Below, piece by piece: positions 17,480 through 26,837 of a stretch of DNA of 64,000 bases. How positions within the stretch are numbered: position 1 is the stretch's first letter; each line of letters starts with the position of its first letter. The notes under the pieces were generated by a model. That model was not told the origin of the DNA. It saw only the letters and a program-made list of their open reading frames with translations, and did no database searches. Source of the stretch: Desertivirga xinjiangensis (GTDB lineage Bacteria; Bacteroidota; Bacteroidia; Sphingobacteriales; Sphingobacteriaceae); NCBI RefSeq assembly GCF_024436435.1, contig NZ_JAFMZP010000003.1:310001-374000 (forward strand). Direction: 5' to 3'. Position numbers and translations under genes: made by a program.

Positions 17480-18550
17480 ATGCCATTTGAAGAGAACAGT
17501 GAATATTTTAAGGGACGAGGAGCACAGGTTAACACTCATAATAAGTTTCTAAAAAACAAATATGTCAACGATCATATCGAGGGGCTTGATGAGGAGATGC
17601 ACGAAAATGTTTCTACCCAAGTATTTGAAGAACATGCCAAAAGTATAGTCAGTATCTCAAATAGTCCCGACCTTCATTTTAATTATTCCATTAACCCATA
17701 CCAGGGCTGTGAACATGGTTGCTTGTACTGCTATGCCCGGAATACCCATGAGTACTATGGATTCAGTGCCGGATTAGATTTCGAAAGGAAAATCATTGTT
17801 AAACGCAATGCCGCTGAATTACTCGAGAAGTTCTTTAACAAGCCAGGTTATCAGCCTCAAACTATTATGCTTTCAGGCAATACAGATTGTTATCAACCTA
17901 TTGAACGTCAACTGAGGATCACCCGGTCGCTGCTCGAAATATTTCTTAAGTATAAACATCCGGTAAGTATAATCAGTAAAAATAATCTTATTGCCAGAGA
18001 TATGGACATTTTAACCGAACTGGCAAGGCTAAATCTGGTAGATGTTACTGTGACCATAAATTCCTTGAACGAAACACTGCGTCAACTTATGGAGCCGCGA
18101 ACGGTAACAGCAAAAAGCAGGCTAATGTTGATAAACAAGCTTGCTAACGAAAACATTCCGGTCCGCTTAATGATGGCGCCTATCGTCCCTGGCTTAAATA
18201 GCGACGAAATCCCTACATTGATCAAAGCTGCAGCAGATGAGGGCATAGGCGCTGCGATCTTTACCATTGTACGTCTTAACGGGGCAATTGCTGAAATTTT
18301 TTGTGACTGGATCCGTAAAACCTATCCAGACCGGGCAGATAAGGTTCTGCACATGATTGCAGATTGTCACGGGGGAACTTTGAATGATAGTCGTTGGGGA
18401 AATCGTCTTCGCGGAGATGGAAAAATTGCTGAGAGTATCCACCAATTATTTAAAATTTCGGTCAGTAGGTATCTGCATGGGCGAAGTCTTCCACCTCTCG
18501 ACTTATCCCATTTCACACCCGCAGGAGGTAAACAAACTCGTTTATTCTAG
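17480..18550 (+). CDS. Radical SAM protein, PA0069 family (SplB-related)
   Basis: A 356-residue radical SAM enzyme. The 4Fe-4S cluster motif is CEHGCLYC (about residues 76-83), preceded by NPYQG and followed by YARNTHEYYGF, a run typical of the PA0069 / SplB-like family. LSGNTDCYQPIERQ and RLMMAPIVPGLN are further family blocks in the TIM barrel (about 60-290). The substrate of this family is not established; some members sit beside DNA-repair functions. It stands alone, 35 bases after the response regulator and convergent with the next operon. Confidence 0.88.
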   Translation: MPFEENSEYFKGRGAQVNTHNKFLKNKYVNDHIEGLDEEMHENVSTQVFEEHAKSIVSISNSPDLHFNYSINPYQGCEHGCLYCYARNTHEYYGFSAGLDFERKIIVKRNAAELLEKFFNKPGYQPQTIMLSGNTDCYQPIERQLRITRSLLEIFLKYKHPVSIISKNNLIARDMDILTELARLNLVDVTVTINSLNETLRQLMEPRTVTAKSRLMLINKLANENIPVRLMMAPIVPGLNSDEIPTLIKAAADEGIGAAIFTIVRLNGAIAEIFCDWIRKTYPDRADKVLHMIADCHGGTLNDSRWGNRLRGDGKIAESIHQLFKISVSRYLHGRSLPPLDLSHFTPAGGKQTRLF

Positions 18551-18561
18551 CGAACAAAAAA

Positions 18562-18584
18562 AGCGATACATACTCTGTATCGCT
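18562..18584 (-). terminator. Intrinsic terminator of the minus-strand zinc-ribbon operon
   Basis: AGCGATACA and TGTATCGCT form a 9-base stem around TACTC. On the minus strand the stem is followed by a run of seven T, so it ends the transcript from 22238 to 18611. It may also weakly stop the + strand radical SAM transcript. Confidence 0.75.
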
Positions 18585-18610
18585 CTCTTATATTTTCAGC
18601 TTATTTGCGT

Positions 18611-19357
18611 TTAAACTATTTCTGTTTTTTCACCCGCCAGCGCCTCATCAACCAGGATACGTCCGCAATGCTCGCAAACGATTACTTTTTTATGCTGACG
18701 GATATCCATTTGGCGTTGAGGAGGAATTTGATTGAAACATCCGGAGCATGAATCACGCTGAATAGTTACAACTGCCAGCCCATTCTTAGCATTCTGACGT
18801 AAACGGCTATAAGCAACTAACAAACGCTCATCTATAGATTCAGCAGCGGCGCTTGCTTTAGCATTCAACTCATCTTCCTCTTTCTGAGTCTCCGACGTAA
18901 TATTCTCCAGCTCAGCTCTTTTAGCTTCAAGATCTTTCTTTCTGTCTTCCAGATCAGCCATAGCCTTTTCAAAAACCGCAGTTTTATTGGTGATCTCAAA
19001 ACCAAATTCTTTAATCTTTTTCTCGCTCACCTGAATGTCCAGCCCCTGAATTTCAATCTCCTTAGAGATAGCATCATACTCACGATTGTTTTTAACATCG
19101 TTAAGCTGGCTTTCGTATTTTTTAGTAGCAGCCTGTGCATCTCTTATTAGATTCTTTCTGGTTACAATAGCATCTTCAAGATCATCCAGCTCAGACTTTA
19201 TCTTGTTAATCCGGGTTTCAAGACCCGCTACTTCATCTTCAAGATCGGATACCTCCATTGGAAGTTCCCCACGGACCTGTCTGATCTTATCGATTTTAGT
19301 ATGAATATTTTGAAGCTCGTATAATGCCTTAAGCTTTTGTTCTACGGTTTGTTCCAT
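18611..19357 (-). CDS. Coiled-coil protein with C4-type zinc ribbon (CT398-like)
   Basis: A 248-residue protein made of a long antiparallel coiled coil (about 10-190, rich in Glu/Lys/Leu) and a C-terminal zinc ribbon with CSGCFNQIPPQ and VCEHCGRIL (two CxxC pairs). This matches the conserved C4-type zinc-ribbon family, exemplified by chlamydial CT398, often annotated as a nucleic-acid-binding protein. The ATG overlaps the NIF3 stop by one base, so the pair is translationally coupled, and the same pairing is common in Bacteroidota. Function not firmly known. Confidence 0.88.
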   Translation of the reverse strand: MEQTVEQKLKALYELQNIHTKIDKIRQVRGELPMEVSDLEDEVAGLETRINKIKSELDDLEDAIVTRKNLIRDAQAATKKYESQLNDVKNNREYDAISKEIEIQGLDIQVSEKKIKEFGFEITNKTAVFEKAMADLEDRKKDLEAKRAELENITSETQKEEDELNAKASAAAESIDERLLVAYSRLRQNAKNGLAVVTIQRDSCSGCFNQIPPQRQMDIRQHKKVIVCEHCGRILVDEALAGEKTEIV

Positions 19358-20454
19358 TAAATTAGATAATTTATTGGGTTTGTATTTACTGTTGTTAAAT
19401 GGAGTGCAAAGTTAGCAAATTTTTTCCGAATAATGTCAAACAACAATTGTTGCGTAAATTGCTCACTTTCAAAATGTCCAACATCAGCAATTATTATTTT
19501 TCCTTCCGCATCAAAAAACTCGTGATACTTATAATCTGAGGTAACAAACACATCTGCGCCGGCTGAAATAGCTTGCTTCAATAGAAAGCTGCCGGCTCCT
19601 CCACAAACTGCCACCTTTCTCACTGCTTTATTGCGAACAGCTGTATGCCGGACAACCGTAGCATGCAAGTTTTTTTTCACAAGCTGCAGAAAATCAGCTT
19701 CAGGCATTTCAGCATCCAAATGTCCAAGCATTCCTGCCCCTACTTCCTGGAAACCGTTGCTGAGCGGGTATAGATCATAAGCGACTTCCTCATAAGGATG
19801 TGCTTGAAACAGCGCTTGTAAAACCTTTCTCTCTATAGATGATGGATAAATGGTTTCTATGGATATTTCGGACTCCTGATGCCTGATCCCCTTTTCGCCT
19901 ACATAAGGATCCGTGTTACTACCCGCTTTAAATGTTCCTATACCTTCCGTATTAAAACTGCATTCCGAATACCTACCTATTGAACCGGCACCGGCGCTAA
20001 ATAGAGCATCACTAACAATTTCAGCATGACTCAAAGGACAAAACGTCACCAATTTTTTCAGCAAGCCGGTCTTTGGTGAAAGTACTGTACAATTCTTTAA
20101 ACCCAGTTTGTCACATATCATCGAGTTTACACCGTCTAAAACATGATCAAAATTTGTATGGATAGCATATAAGGCAATATCATGCTTCAATGCCTTCATC
20201 ACCACGCGTTCTACGTAGGTATTACCATTGAACTTCTTGAGTCCTTTAAATACAATGGGGTGATGCGAAATAATGAGACCACAATTTTTCTCTATAGCCT
20301 CGTCGACAACAGCTTCCGTGCAGTCCAGCGAAATGAGCGCAGACGTAATTTCAGCATCAGGATCTCCTATAATTAATCCTGAATTGTCGTAATCTTCCTG
20401 ATAGGCCAAAGGAGCGATCTCTTCAAGATAGGATGTCAGTTCAGATAATTTCAT
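19357..20454 (-). CDS. Nif3-like dinuclear metal-centre protein (DUF34/YbgI family)
   Basis: A 365-residue NIF3 protein, the long form with a central PII/CutA-like insertion (about 120-230, KLVTFCPLSHAEIVSDALF). Metal ligands are visible in IISHHPIVFKG (His pair), AIHTNFD (His) and, near the C-terminus, ADVGHFESEQF (His and Glu). Members are annotated as GTP cyclohydrolase 1 type 2 homologues, but the physiological reaction is unsettled; they bind two metal ions. It is followed, with one base of overlap, by the zinc-ribbon gene and preceded by small membrane protein genes in one transcription unit. Confidence 0.92.
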   Translation of the reverse strand: MKLSELTSYLEEIAPLAYQEDYDNSGLIIGDPDAEITSALISLDCTEAVVDEAIEKNCGLIISHHPIVFKGLKKFNGNTYVERVVMKALKHDIALYAIHTNFDHVLDGVNSMICDKLGLKNCTVLSPKTGLLKKLVTFCPLSHAEIVSDALFSAGAGSIGRYSECSFNTEGIGTFKAGSNTDPYVGEKGIRHQESEISIETIYPSSIERKVLQALFQAHPYEEVAYDLYPLSNGFQEVGAGMLGHLDAEMPEADFLQLVKKNLHATVVRHTAVRNKAVRKVAVCGGAGSFLLKQAISAGADVFVTSDYKYHEFFDAEGKIIIADVGHFESEQFTQQLLFDIIRKKFANFALHLTTVNTNPINYLI

Positions 20455-20456
20455 GC

Positions 20457-20948
20457 TTACTCGTTTGACTGATCTATTCCTTCTTCGTCGTTTTGAAGCA
20501 CACGTTTATACCAATTGATCTTCATCCAGTATTGAACAAAAAAGAAGATCTGGCTAAAACCAATTACACCAACAACGGCGGCAAAGCTCGATGGAACAGG
20601 GACCAGCATTGACACCAGCGCCACGAGAGAAAGTATAGCAAACGTTATTCCTGATGCAAATGCAGGACGCTCTTCTTCTTCAAAGTCCCGGCTTCTCAAT
20701 TCATTGGCAATAGATCGTGACATACCGAAAACAACTATGAAGTTTATAATACAATTAATCACTGGAATAAGCAAAAGCCATATACTCGAAGATTGTAAAG
20801 CTTTGTTTTCCGGACTGACATATGATAGTGCCTTTATCAGGCTTCTGCAAAACATTATGGTTATCAAAATGTTTACCAGGGCAGCAAGTCCTAAAGTTAG
20901 TAAATTCTGTGGATCAGTTGGCATTTGCATAATTCCACAAATTAACAT
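20457..20948 (-). CDS. Hypothetical four-helix membrane protein
   Basis: A 163-residue protein with four predicted transmembrane helices (LGLAALVNILITIMFC, IWLLLIPVINCIINFIVVF, ITFAILSLVALVSMLV, VVGVIGFSQIFFFVQYWM) and an acidic C-terminal tail. No named family is recognised. The ATG at 20948 overlaps the DUF2905 stop, and the gene ends 2 bases before the NIF3 start, so it is embedded in the operon. Similar small membrane proteins occur beside NIF3 in related genomes, as far as I know, without assigned function. Confidence 0.75.
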   Translation of the reverse strand: MLICGIMQMPTDPQNLLTLGLAALVNILITIMFCRSLIKALSYVSPENKALQSSSIWLLLIPVINCIINFIVVFGMSRSIANELRSRDFEEEERPAFASGITFAILSLVALVSMLVPVPSSFAAVVGVIGFSQIFFFVQYWMKINWYKRVLQNDEEGIDQSNE

Positions 20949-21172
20949 TAGTTAATCCACCTGAACAAGCGTATCAACATATTTATTAATAAACTAAATA
21001 GAACCATGGTGGTTATTGGAAAATAAAAACGGAAATTTTTGCGTTCTATTTTAATATCGCCCGGTAAATTCCCTATCCAATGGAGTTTATCATAAAAAAA
21101 GTAGATGATAACACCGATTAGTGCCAGAATCAAACCTGCTATTATTACCAACTTACCAGTATAGGAACTCAT
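20948..21172 (-). CDS. DUF2905 small membrane protein
   Basis: A 74-residue protein with two transmembrane helices (LVIIAGLILALIGVIIYFFY and FPITTMVLFSLLINMLI) separated by a short loop reading IGNLPGDIKIERKNFRFYFP, the signature of DUF2905. Function unknown. It overlaps the upstream TM2 gene by 4 bases and the downstream gene by 1, showing tight coupling. Confidence 0.88.
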   Translation of the reverse strand: MSSYTGKLVIIAGLILALIGVIIYFFYDKLHWIGNLPGDIKIERKNFRFYFPITTMVLFSLLINMLIRLFRWIN

Positions 21173-21528
21173 CTGCTAAATCGTATCATTTGAGCGCATT
21201 CCGCGGCAACTTTCTGATTAAACTCAAAAGCGAGACTTTTATGATTGATGGCATCAACAATTGTACCTACAAAGCATAGACCAAAAGTAAATACATATAA
21301 AATACCCATTCCTATCTGGCCTACCATAAACCGTTGTACACCGGCTACGATTACAAAACCCAGCAAGGTGAAAAGTAATATATCCGTCGGACTATGACGC
21401 TTGCTACCATAAAATGCAATGAACTGCCGCACTTGTTCATCATTCATACCTTCCATAACTTTCTGCACATACGCAAATTCCTCTGGAGTGATCCCTTTCA
21501 AGGAATAAAGAAAATCTGAACTAATCAT
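21169..21528 (-). CDS. TM2-domain membrane protein
   Basis: About 119 residues from the ATG at 21528; an in-frame TTG at 21552 would give 127. The N-terminal 50 residues are a soluble helical segment (ITPEEFAYVQKVMEGMNDEQ). The C-terminal part is the TM2 domain: two helices joined by a tight turn (FTLLGFVIVAGVQRFMVGQI, ILYVFTFGLCFVGTIVD). TM2 proteins are common in Bacteroidota, often next to the DUF2752 gene found here; their role is unknown. Confidence 0.85.
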   Translation of the reverse strand: MISSDFLYSLKGITPEEFAYVQKVMEGMNDEQVRQFIAFYGSKRHSPTDILLFTLLGFVIVAGVQRFMVGQIGMGILYVFTFGLCFVGTIVDAINHKSLAFEFNQKVAAECAQMIRFSR

Positions 21529-21548
21529 GGCAAATCTGGTGAGTTTTT

Positions 21549-21824
21549 TCAAGAAAGGTAAAGAAATTTTTTACTTAAAGAAAATATTCTGCCAACTAAA
21601 ATAATCAGGGCAGGCAAACCTAAAATATGGTATTGAACGGATTTTTCCACTTCACCATGTAAGATACATGCAACAGCTCTCCCTAACCCGCAACCCGGAC
21701 ACCATTTTAAACCCATAGCTCCTAATGGGCAAAGCGTAAAATGGTGCTGGTCTAATGGTAAAAAAGCAAGTGCAGTCAGAGCGGCAATCCAAAATACTAA
21801 CTCAAAATTCCGTAATAAATTCAA
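21549..21824 (-). CDS. DUF2752 membrane protein
   Basis: A 91-residue membrane protein with the DUF2752 signature CPLGAMGLKWCPGCGLGRA (two conserved Cys motifs between hydrophobic helices). No ATG precedes the first helix; the frame begins with TTG at 21824 immediately after the stop of the upstream DUF4199 gene (TAATTG), so a TTG start coupled to upstream translation is the best choice. The next in-frame ATG would remove the first helix. Function unknown. Confidence 0.82.
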   Translation of the reverse strand: MNLLRNFELVFWIAALTALAFLPLDQHHFTLCPLGAMGLKWCPGCGLGRAVACILHGEVEKSVQYHILGLPALIILVGRIFSLSKKFLYLS

Positions 21825-22238
21825 TTACAAATTATGTTGTTTATTCATCAAAAGTAATGAAATCACCAAAGTAGACAATATCCCGATCACACCTGCGGCA
21901 CCAACCCGGGCCATATAATCAGTTTGTAAACCCTTAATTACATAAGTAACATATACCGACGCAAAAAATGAGGCGATAATTCCTCCCACAATCATTATCT
22001 TGAACCCTTCGAAAATTCCTTCAAAAAATTCCATCCTACCACCGTTAACCCGGTTTCTGAAGTTTTTTATGCCCAGGTATAAACCTGTAACTGGAATAAT
22101 ACCTGAAACATATTCAAGCCATGAAGGCTGATCAGCCTTTGGAAACTGGCTTTCGTATACGCCTGCAAAATGTAATACTAATATCCATACACCACTCGCT
22201 ATACCAATAAAAGCTCCGTATTTAAATGCGTTTTTCAT
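21825..22238 (-). CDS. DUF4199 membrane protein
   Basis: A 137-residue protein with four predicted helices: an N-terminal helix (YGAFIGIASGVWILVLHFAG), a second near YVSGIIPVTGLYLGIK, then MIVGGIIASFFASVYVTYV and IGILSTLVISLLLM. The order and the LGIKNFRN motif are typical of Bacteroidota DUF4199 proteins. It is the first gene of the minus-strand unit DUF4199, DUF2752, TM2, DUF2905, four-helix protein, NIF3, zinc ribbon, so its promoter should lie in 22239-22420. Confidence 0.85.
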   Translation of the reverse strand: MKNAFKYGAFIGIASGVWILVLHFAGVYESQFPKADQPSWLEYVSGIIPVTGLYLGIKNFRNRVNGGRMEFFEGIFEGFKIMIVGGIIASFFASVYVTYVIKGLQTDYMARVGAAGVIGILSTLVISLLLMNKQHNL

Positions 22239-22438
22239 AATTATACGTTATTACTAAGTTAAGATTAGGGCCGATAAATTTTTAACATCTTGTATAGATA
22301 AATTGTTCCCACCTTTAATAAATTTTAACTTGACAGATCATTTCTGCATATATATCAAGGAAATAAAAACAAAAAGCCTGTTGATTAAATTTTTGATAGT
22401 AATTTACCCCGCAATTTTATTTGATAGATTTTTGTGTT

Positions 22439-25400
22439 GTGAACGTAAGGGAAATTTTAGATTTATATAAAAACGATAAACGACTTGAAGACCTGGCGGC
22501 AGCATTAAACGCGGCAAGAGGTCCAAGAGTGCATTTAAAAGGATTAATTGGATCTAGTGATTCAATTATTGCTACAGCTGCATACTTTCATCAGCATGCT
22601 AATATGCTGTTCGTACTGCCAGATAGAGACGAAGCAGCGTATTTCCAAAGCGACCTGGAAAATCTCCTGAATAAAGAAATCTTAATATTTCCTTCTTCCT
22701 ACAGAAAACCTTTTGAATTTACTCAGCCAGACCCAGGCAATGTATTACAAAGAGCTGAGGTACTCAATGAATTAATTCATTCGACCGAATTTGGAAAGTT
22801 AATTGTCACTTACCCTGAGGCCCTTGCCGAAAGGGTAATTAACCGGGCGTCGCTGGAGAAGAATACCCTGGAAATCTCTACCGGTAACAAGTTAAATATT
22901 GACTTTATAAATGAGTTTTTGATTGAATATGATTTCGAAAGGGTAGACTTTGTTTATGAGCCAGGTCAATTCTCCATTCGTGGTGGTATTGTGGACATAT
23001 TTTCATTTTCACACGACCTACCTTACCGGATAGAATTTTTCGGAGATCACATTGAGAGCATCCGTACCTTTGAGATAGAAGATCAATTATCAACAGAAAC
23101 CGTTAAAAGTATCACCATAGTTCCTAACGTTCAGTCGAAGTTCCTGACAGAGCATAATATATCTCTGCTCGAGTATATTGATGCCGGTACCTCTATATGG
23201 TTCAAGGATGTTCAATTTACTTTAGACATTTTAAAGGATGGTTACAAAAAAGCAACGGAACTATGGAAAGCACTTCCGTTAAGTGATAAAAATCAAAACC
23301 CCGAGTGGATAGATCCCAAATTCAATTTTACTGAAGAAAAGTTGCTCGCCGATCAACTGAAAGATTTTTCTATTGTCGAATTTGGTAAACAGTTTTTTTA
23401 TCAGGCAACCAGTGTCATTAACTTTGATATTAAACCTCAGCCATCATTTAATAAAGATTTCAATCTTCTTATTCACAATATCAAACAAAACGAAAGCCAG
23501 AGAATAATTAATTTCATTTTTACAGATTCTGTAAAACAATCAGAACGACTGTATTCTATTTTCGATGATATCGACAAAACCGTAAAATTCACGCCAATAA
23601 ATCTTTCGTTAAGAGAAGGTTTCGTTGATTACGAGCAGCGGATAGCATGTTATACTGATCACCAGATATTTGACAGGTATTATAAATACAAACTTAAAAA
23701 AGGCTACACACGTTCACAGGCAATCACCCTTAAAGAACTTCGCGAATTAAAATCAGGCGATTATATTACTCATATTGATCATGGGATAGGTAAATACGCC
23801 GGGCTTGAAAAAGTGGAAGTGAATGGTAAAACCCAGGAAATGATACGCCTTATTTATGCAGACAATGATTTGCTGTACGTTAATATCAATTCTCTAAACC
23901 GGATTTCTAAATATTCAGGCAAGGAGGGAACGGTACCTAAAATGAACAAGCTGGGTACTGATACCTGGGAAAAGCTCAAAAAGACCACAAAAAAAAAAGT
24001 TAAAGACATTGCCCGGGACCTGATAAAGCTTTATGCCGTCCGCAAAGCTCAAACCGGAAACGCTTTCCTGCCCGACACCTATCTTCAAAATGAGCTGGAA
24101 GCATCATTCATCTATGAAGACACTCCCGACCAGGAAAAGGCTACCGCAGATGTTAAAAAAGATATGGAGTCACCGCACCCTATGGACCGCCTTGTATGCG
24201 GAGATGTTGGATTTGGTAAGACAGAAATCGCGGTACGGGCAGCATTTAAAGCTGTTGCAGATAGTAAGCAGGTTGCTATATTGGTACCCACAACAATCCT
24301 CGCACTCCAGCATTATAAGACATTCACTTCCCGCTTAAAGGACTTCCCCTGTAACATCGATTATATAAACCGGTTTAAGTCAAGTAAACAGATAAAAGAA
24401 ACACTTAACAAACTGACTGAAGGTAAAGTTGATATAATTATCGGCACACACCGCATAGTGAGTAAAGATGTAAAATTTAAAGATCTTGGTTTACTCATAA
24501 TCGATGAAGAACAAAAATTTGGAGTTGGCGTAAAAGAAAAGCTTAAACAATTCAGAGCCAATGTTGACACACTCACCTTAACAGCCACTCCAATACCACG
24601 TACCCTGCATTTTTCCCTCATGGGAGCGCGGGATCTATCCATTATATCCACACCACCACCTAACCGCCAGCCTGTAGTTACTGAATTGCATGTTTTCAAT
24701 GAAAAGCTAATTAAGGAAGCTGTGGAATTTGAAATCAGCAGGCAAGGCCAAATATTCTTTATACACAACCGCGTGCAGGACCTGGCGCAACTTGGAGGAA
24801 TGATTAAAAAGCTTGTTCCCAAAGCCAGGATCGGTATTGCTCACGGACAGCTGGAAGGTGATGAGCTTGAAGATGTCATGTTAAAATTTGTCAACGCTGA
24901 TTACGATGTGCTAGTGGCCACTACCATTATTGAAGCCGGGCTTGACATTCCAAATGCAAATACTATCCTTATTAATCACGCCCATATGTTTGGTTTAAGC
25001 GATTTACACCAGATGCGCGGCAGGGTAGGTCGCTCAAATAAAAAAGCTTTTTGTTATTTACTAAGCCCCCCCCTTTCAACTCTTACGCCGGAAGCAAGGA
25101 AAAGACTAAGCGCAATTGAAGAATTTTCCGATCTGGGTAGCGGCTTCAACGTCGCTATGCGAGATCTGGACATTCGTGGCAGCGGGAACCTCTTAGGTGC
25201 AGAACAAAGCGGTTTTATTGCAGAAATAGGTTTCGAAATGTACCACAAAATACTGGATGAGGCAATTCAAGAGCTGAAAGATGACGAATTTAAAGACTTG
25301 TTCCAGGATGAAAAACCGCGTCCGATAGTTTCCTTTACACAAGTGGATACCGATCTTGAAATTCTCATTCCCGACAGTTATGTTACAAACATCACTGAAC

Positions 25401-25789
25401 GTTACAACCTGTACACTGAGATATCTAAACTTGAAAATGATACGGATCTTGAAAACTTCGCCAGGCAACTTACAGACCGCTTTGGACCCATGCCAAGGCA
25501 AGTGAGCGAACTATTAAATTCGCTGAAGCTGCAATGGTTAGGCAAAAGCATTGGCTTTGAAAAGATTTCCTTAAAAAAGAACTCGTTAAAAGGGTACTTT
25601 GTTTCTGACCAGCAGTCTCCTTATTTCGAGAGTGACGCATTTAACAGGGTACTGGCCTTTGTAAAAGATAATATGCGCCGGTGTAATCTTAAAGAGGTTA
25701 AATCAACACTTCGTATTTCTTTTGAGGATATCAGGAGTCTCGATGAAGCAATTCGTGTTCTTGAAGAATTAGCCGGTGTTCCTGCTTAG
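22439..25789 (+). CDS. mfd: Transcription-repair coupling factor Mfd
   Basis: A translocase of about 1116 residues that removes stalled RNA polymerase and recruits UvrA. An N-terminal UvrB-like module (about 1-350) includes FEFTQPDPGNVLQRAEVLNE. The CarD-like RNA polymerase interaction domain (about 440-510) includes GDYITHIDHGIGKYAGLEKV. The RecG-like helicase core (about 560-930) has Walker A GDVGFGKTE, the DEEQ box in LLIIDEEQKFGV, TATPIPRTL, and the late motif MRGRVGRSNKKAF. A TRCF C-terminal domain follows. I prefer the GTG at 22439 (VNVREILDLY) to an upstream TTG at 22421. It faces the TonB-like gene convergently, with only 3 bases between the stops. Confidence 0.97.
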   Translation: MNVREILDLYKNDKRLEDLAAALNAARGPRVHLKGLIGSSDSIIATAAYFHQHANMLFVLPDRDEAAYFQSDLENLLNKEILIFPSSYRKPFEFTQPDPGNVLQRAEVLNELIHSTEFGKLIVTYPEALAERVINRASLEKNTLEISTGNKLNIDFINEFLIEYDFERVDFVYEPGQFSIRGGIVDIFSFSHDLPYRIEFFGDHIESIRTFEIEDQLSTETVKSITIVPNVQSKFLTEHNISLLEYIDAGTSIWFKDVQFTLDILKDGYKKATELWKALPLSDKNQNPEWIDPKFNFTEEKLLADQLKDFSIVEFGKQFFYQATSVINFDIKPQPSFNKDFNLLIHNIKQNESQRIINFIFTDSVKQSERLYSIFDDIDKTVKFTPINLSLREGFVDYEQRIACYTDHQIFDRYYKYKLKKGYTRSQAITLKELRELKSGDYITHIDHGIGKYAGLEKVEVNGKTQEMIRLIYADNDLLYVNINSLNRISKYSGKEGTVPKMNKLGTDTWEKLKKTTKKKVKDIARDLIKLYAVRKAQTGNAFLPDTYLQNELEASFIYEDTPDQEKATADVKKDMESPHPMDRLVCGDVGFGKTEIAVRAAFKAVADSKQVAILVPTTILALQHYKTFTSRLKDFPCNIDYINRFKSSKQIKETLNKLTEGKVDIIIGTHRIVSKDVKFKDLGLLIIDEEQKFGVGVKEKLKQFRANVDTLTLTATPIPRTLHFSLMGARDLSIISTPPPNRQPVVTELHVFNEKLIKEAVEFEISRQGQIFFIHNRVQDLAQLGGMIKKLVPKARIGIAHGQLEGDELEDVMLKFVNADYDVLVATTIIEAGLDIPNANTILINHAHMFGLSDLHQMRGRVGRSNKKAFCYLLSPPLSTLTPEARKRLSAIEEFSDLGSGFNVAMRDLDIRGSGNLLGAEQSGFIAEIGFEMYHKILDEAIQELKDDEFKDLFQDEKPRPIVSFTQVDTDLEILIPDSYVTNITERYNLYTEISKLENDTDLENFARQLTDRFGPMPRQVSELLNSLKLQWLGKSIGFEKISLKKNSLKGYFVSDQQSPYFESDAFNRVLAFVKDNMRRCNLKEVKSTLRISFEDIRSLDEAIRVLEELAGVPA

Positions 25790-25792
25790 AGG

Positions 25793-26827
25793 TCACTGGC
25801 TAACTTGAAAGGTAATAGGCAAAACCATATTAGTTCTAACAGGACTTCCGTTCAATACACCTGGCTTCCATTTAGGAGAATTCTTAACTATTCGCAAGGC
25901 TTCCTCGTCACATCCGGCTCCGATACCCTGTCTTACTTTTGCATCCTTTACAGAGCCATCCTTATCAATTACGAACGATATATATACCTTGCCTTGAATA
26001 TTTGCCTGACGGGCCGCTAAAGGGTATTTAATATTATTCGATACATATTTGATCAGCTCTTTCTGACCGCCTGTAAATTCGGGCTTCACATCCAGCGCTG
26101 AAGCCTCATAAACTTTGTTTTCTGCAGATACCTCAACAGCCGGTGCTGAAACCTCCACCGATGCCGCCGGCTCTAGCACATCAGTAGAATCTGGTTCAAT
26201 AGTTTGAATTATCTCATCTTTTACATCAATATCGCGGAGGGACACTATCTTTCCATCACCATCGATGATCATCTCATACTGAATATTTCCTGAATACTGC
26301 TGTCTTAGAGATGGACGGAAATAAGTTTCTTTCGTCCAATAAGTAGCTATTATCCGGTCATTCTGACGCTCAAACTTAAGTGACGACACTATCCATACCC
26401 GGCGTAAATTCTCAGTATCCTCTCGGCGTTTCCAATAGATCTCTTTCAGCCGCGTATGGGTGAGGTTATGGAAATTAAAAAATGTCTCAGTAATATTAGC
26501 AAAATAGCTCGGCGGATCAAAATATCCACGGCTTTGATCATAATAGAATGCTTCTATAAATTTTACCAGCGATGTCCGAACTTCAGATTCACTCATATGA
26601 GAGCTTTCATCCAGTATTGATGAGTTGTTTTCGTCTTCCACAACTTTGACAGGTACAGCTTCCTCTTTTTTCAATCCTTTCCAGGGATCGTCTACGAAAA
26701 ATGTCATATAGCCCATTACAAGGATAATGATACCTAATATCAGACCCATATATAACAATGAGCGGTCTTTTCTTACAACCGTTTTTTCTTCAGTTCCGTC
26801 TTCCGTATTCAAAGGCGTGTTTTCCAT
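25793..26827 (-). CDS. TonB-family protein with C-terminal TonB domain
   Basis: About 344 residues from the ATG at 26827; an in-frame TTG lies two codons upstream. A cytoplasmic N-terminus is followed by one transmembrane helix (LLYMGLILGIIILVMGYMTF, about 25-45), a periplasmic domain (about 75-185), a Val/Glu/Ala-rich linker and a TonB C-terminal domain (about 255-344) with NIKYPLAARQANIQGKVYIS and VDKDGSVKDA-like motifs, ending in PITFQV. The TonB domain normally contacts outer-membrane receptors, giving a plausible link to the receptors elsewhere in the window, but the extra periplasmic domain is unusual and its role unknown. No ExbB/ExbD is nearby. Confidence 0.85.
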   Translation of the reverse strand: MENTPLNTEDGTEEKTVVRKDRSLLYMGLILGIIILVMGYMTFFVDDPWKGLKKEEAVPVKVVEDENNSSILDESSHMSESEVRTSLVKFIEAFYYDQSRGYFDPPSYFANITETFFNFHNLTHTRLKEIYWKRREDTENLRRVWIVSSLKFERQNDRIIATYWTKETYFRPSLRQQYSGNIQYEMIIDGDGKIVSLRDIDVKDEIIQTIEPDSTDVLEPAASVEVSAPAVEVSAENKVYEASALDVKPEFTGGQKELIKYVSNNIKYPLAARQANIQGKVYISFVIDKDGSVKDAKVRQGIGAGCDEEALRIVKNSPKWKPGVLNGSPVRTNMVLPITFQVSQ

Positions 26828-26837
26828 TTCCAATTAT

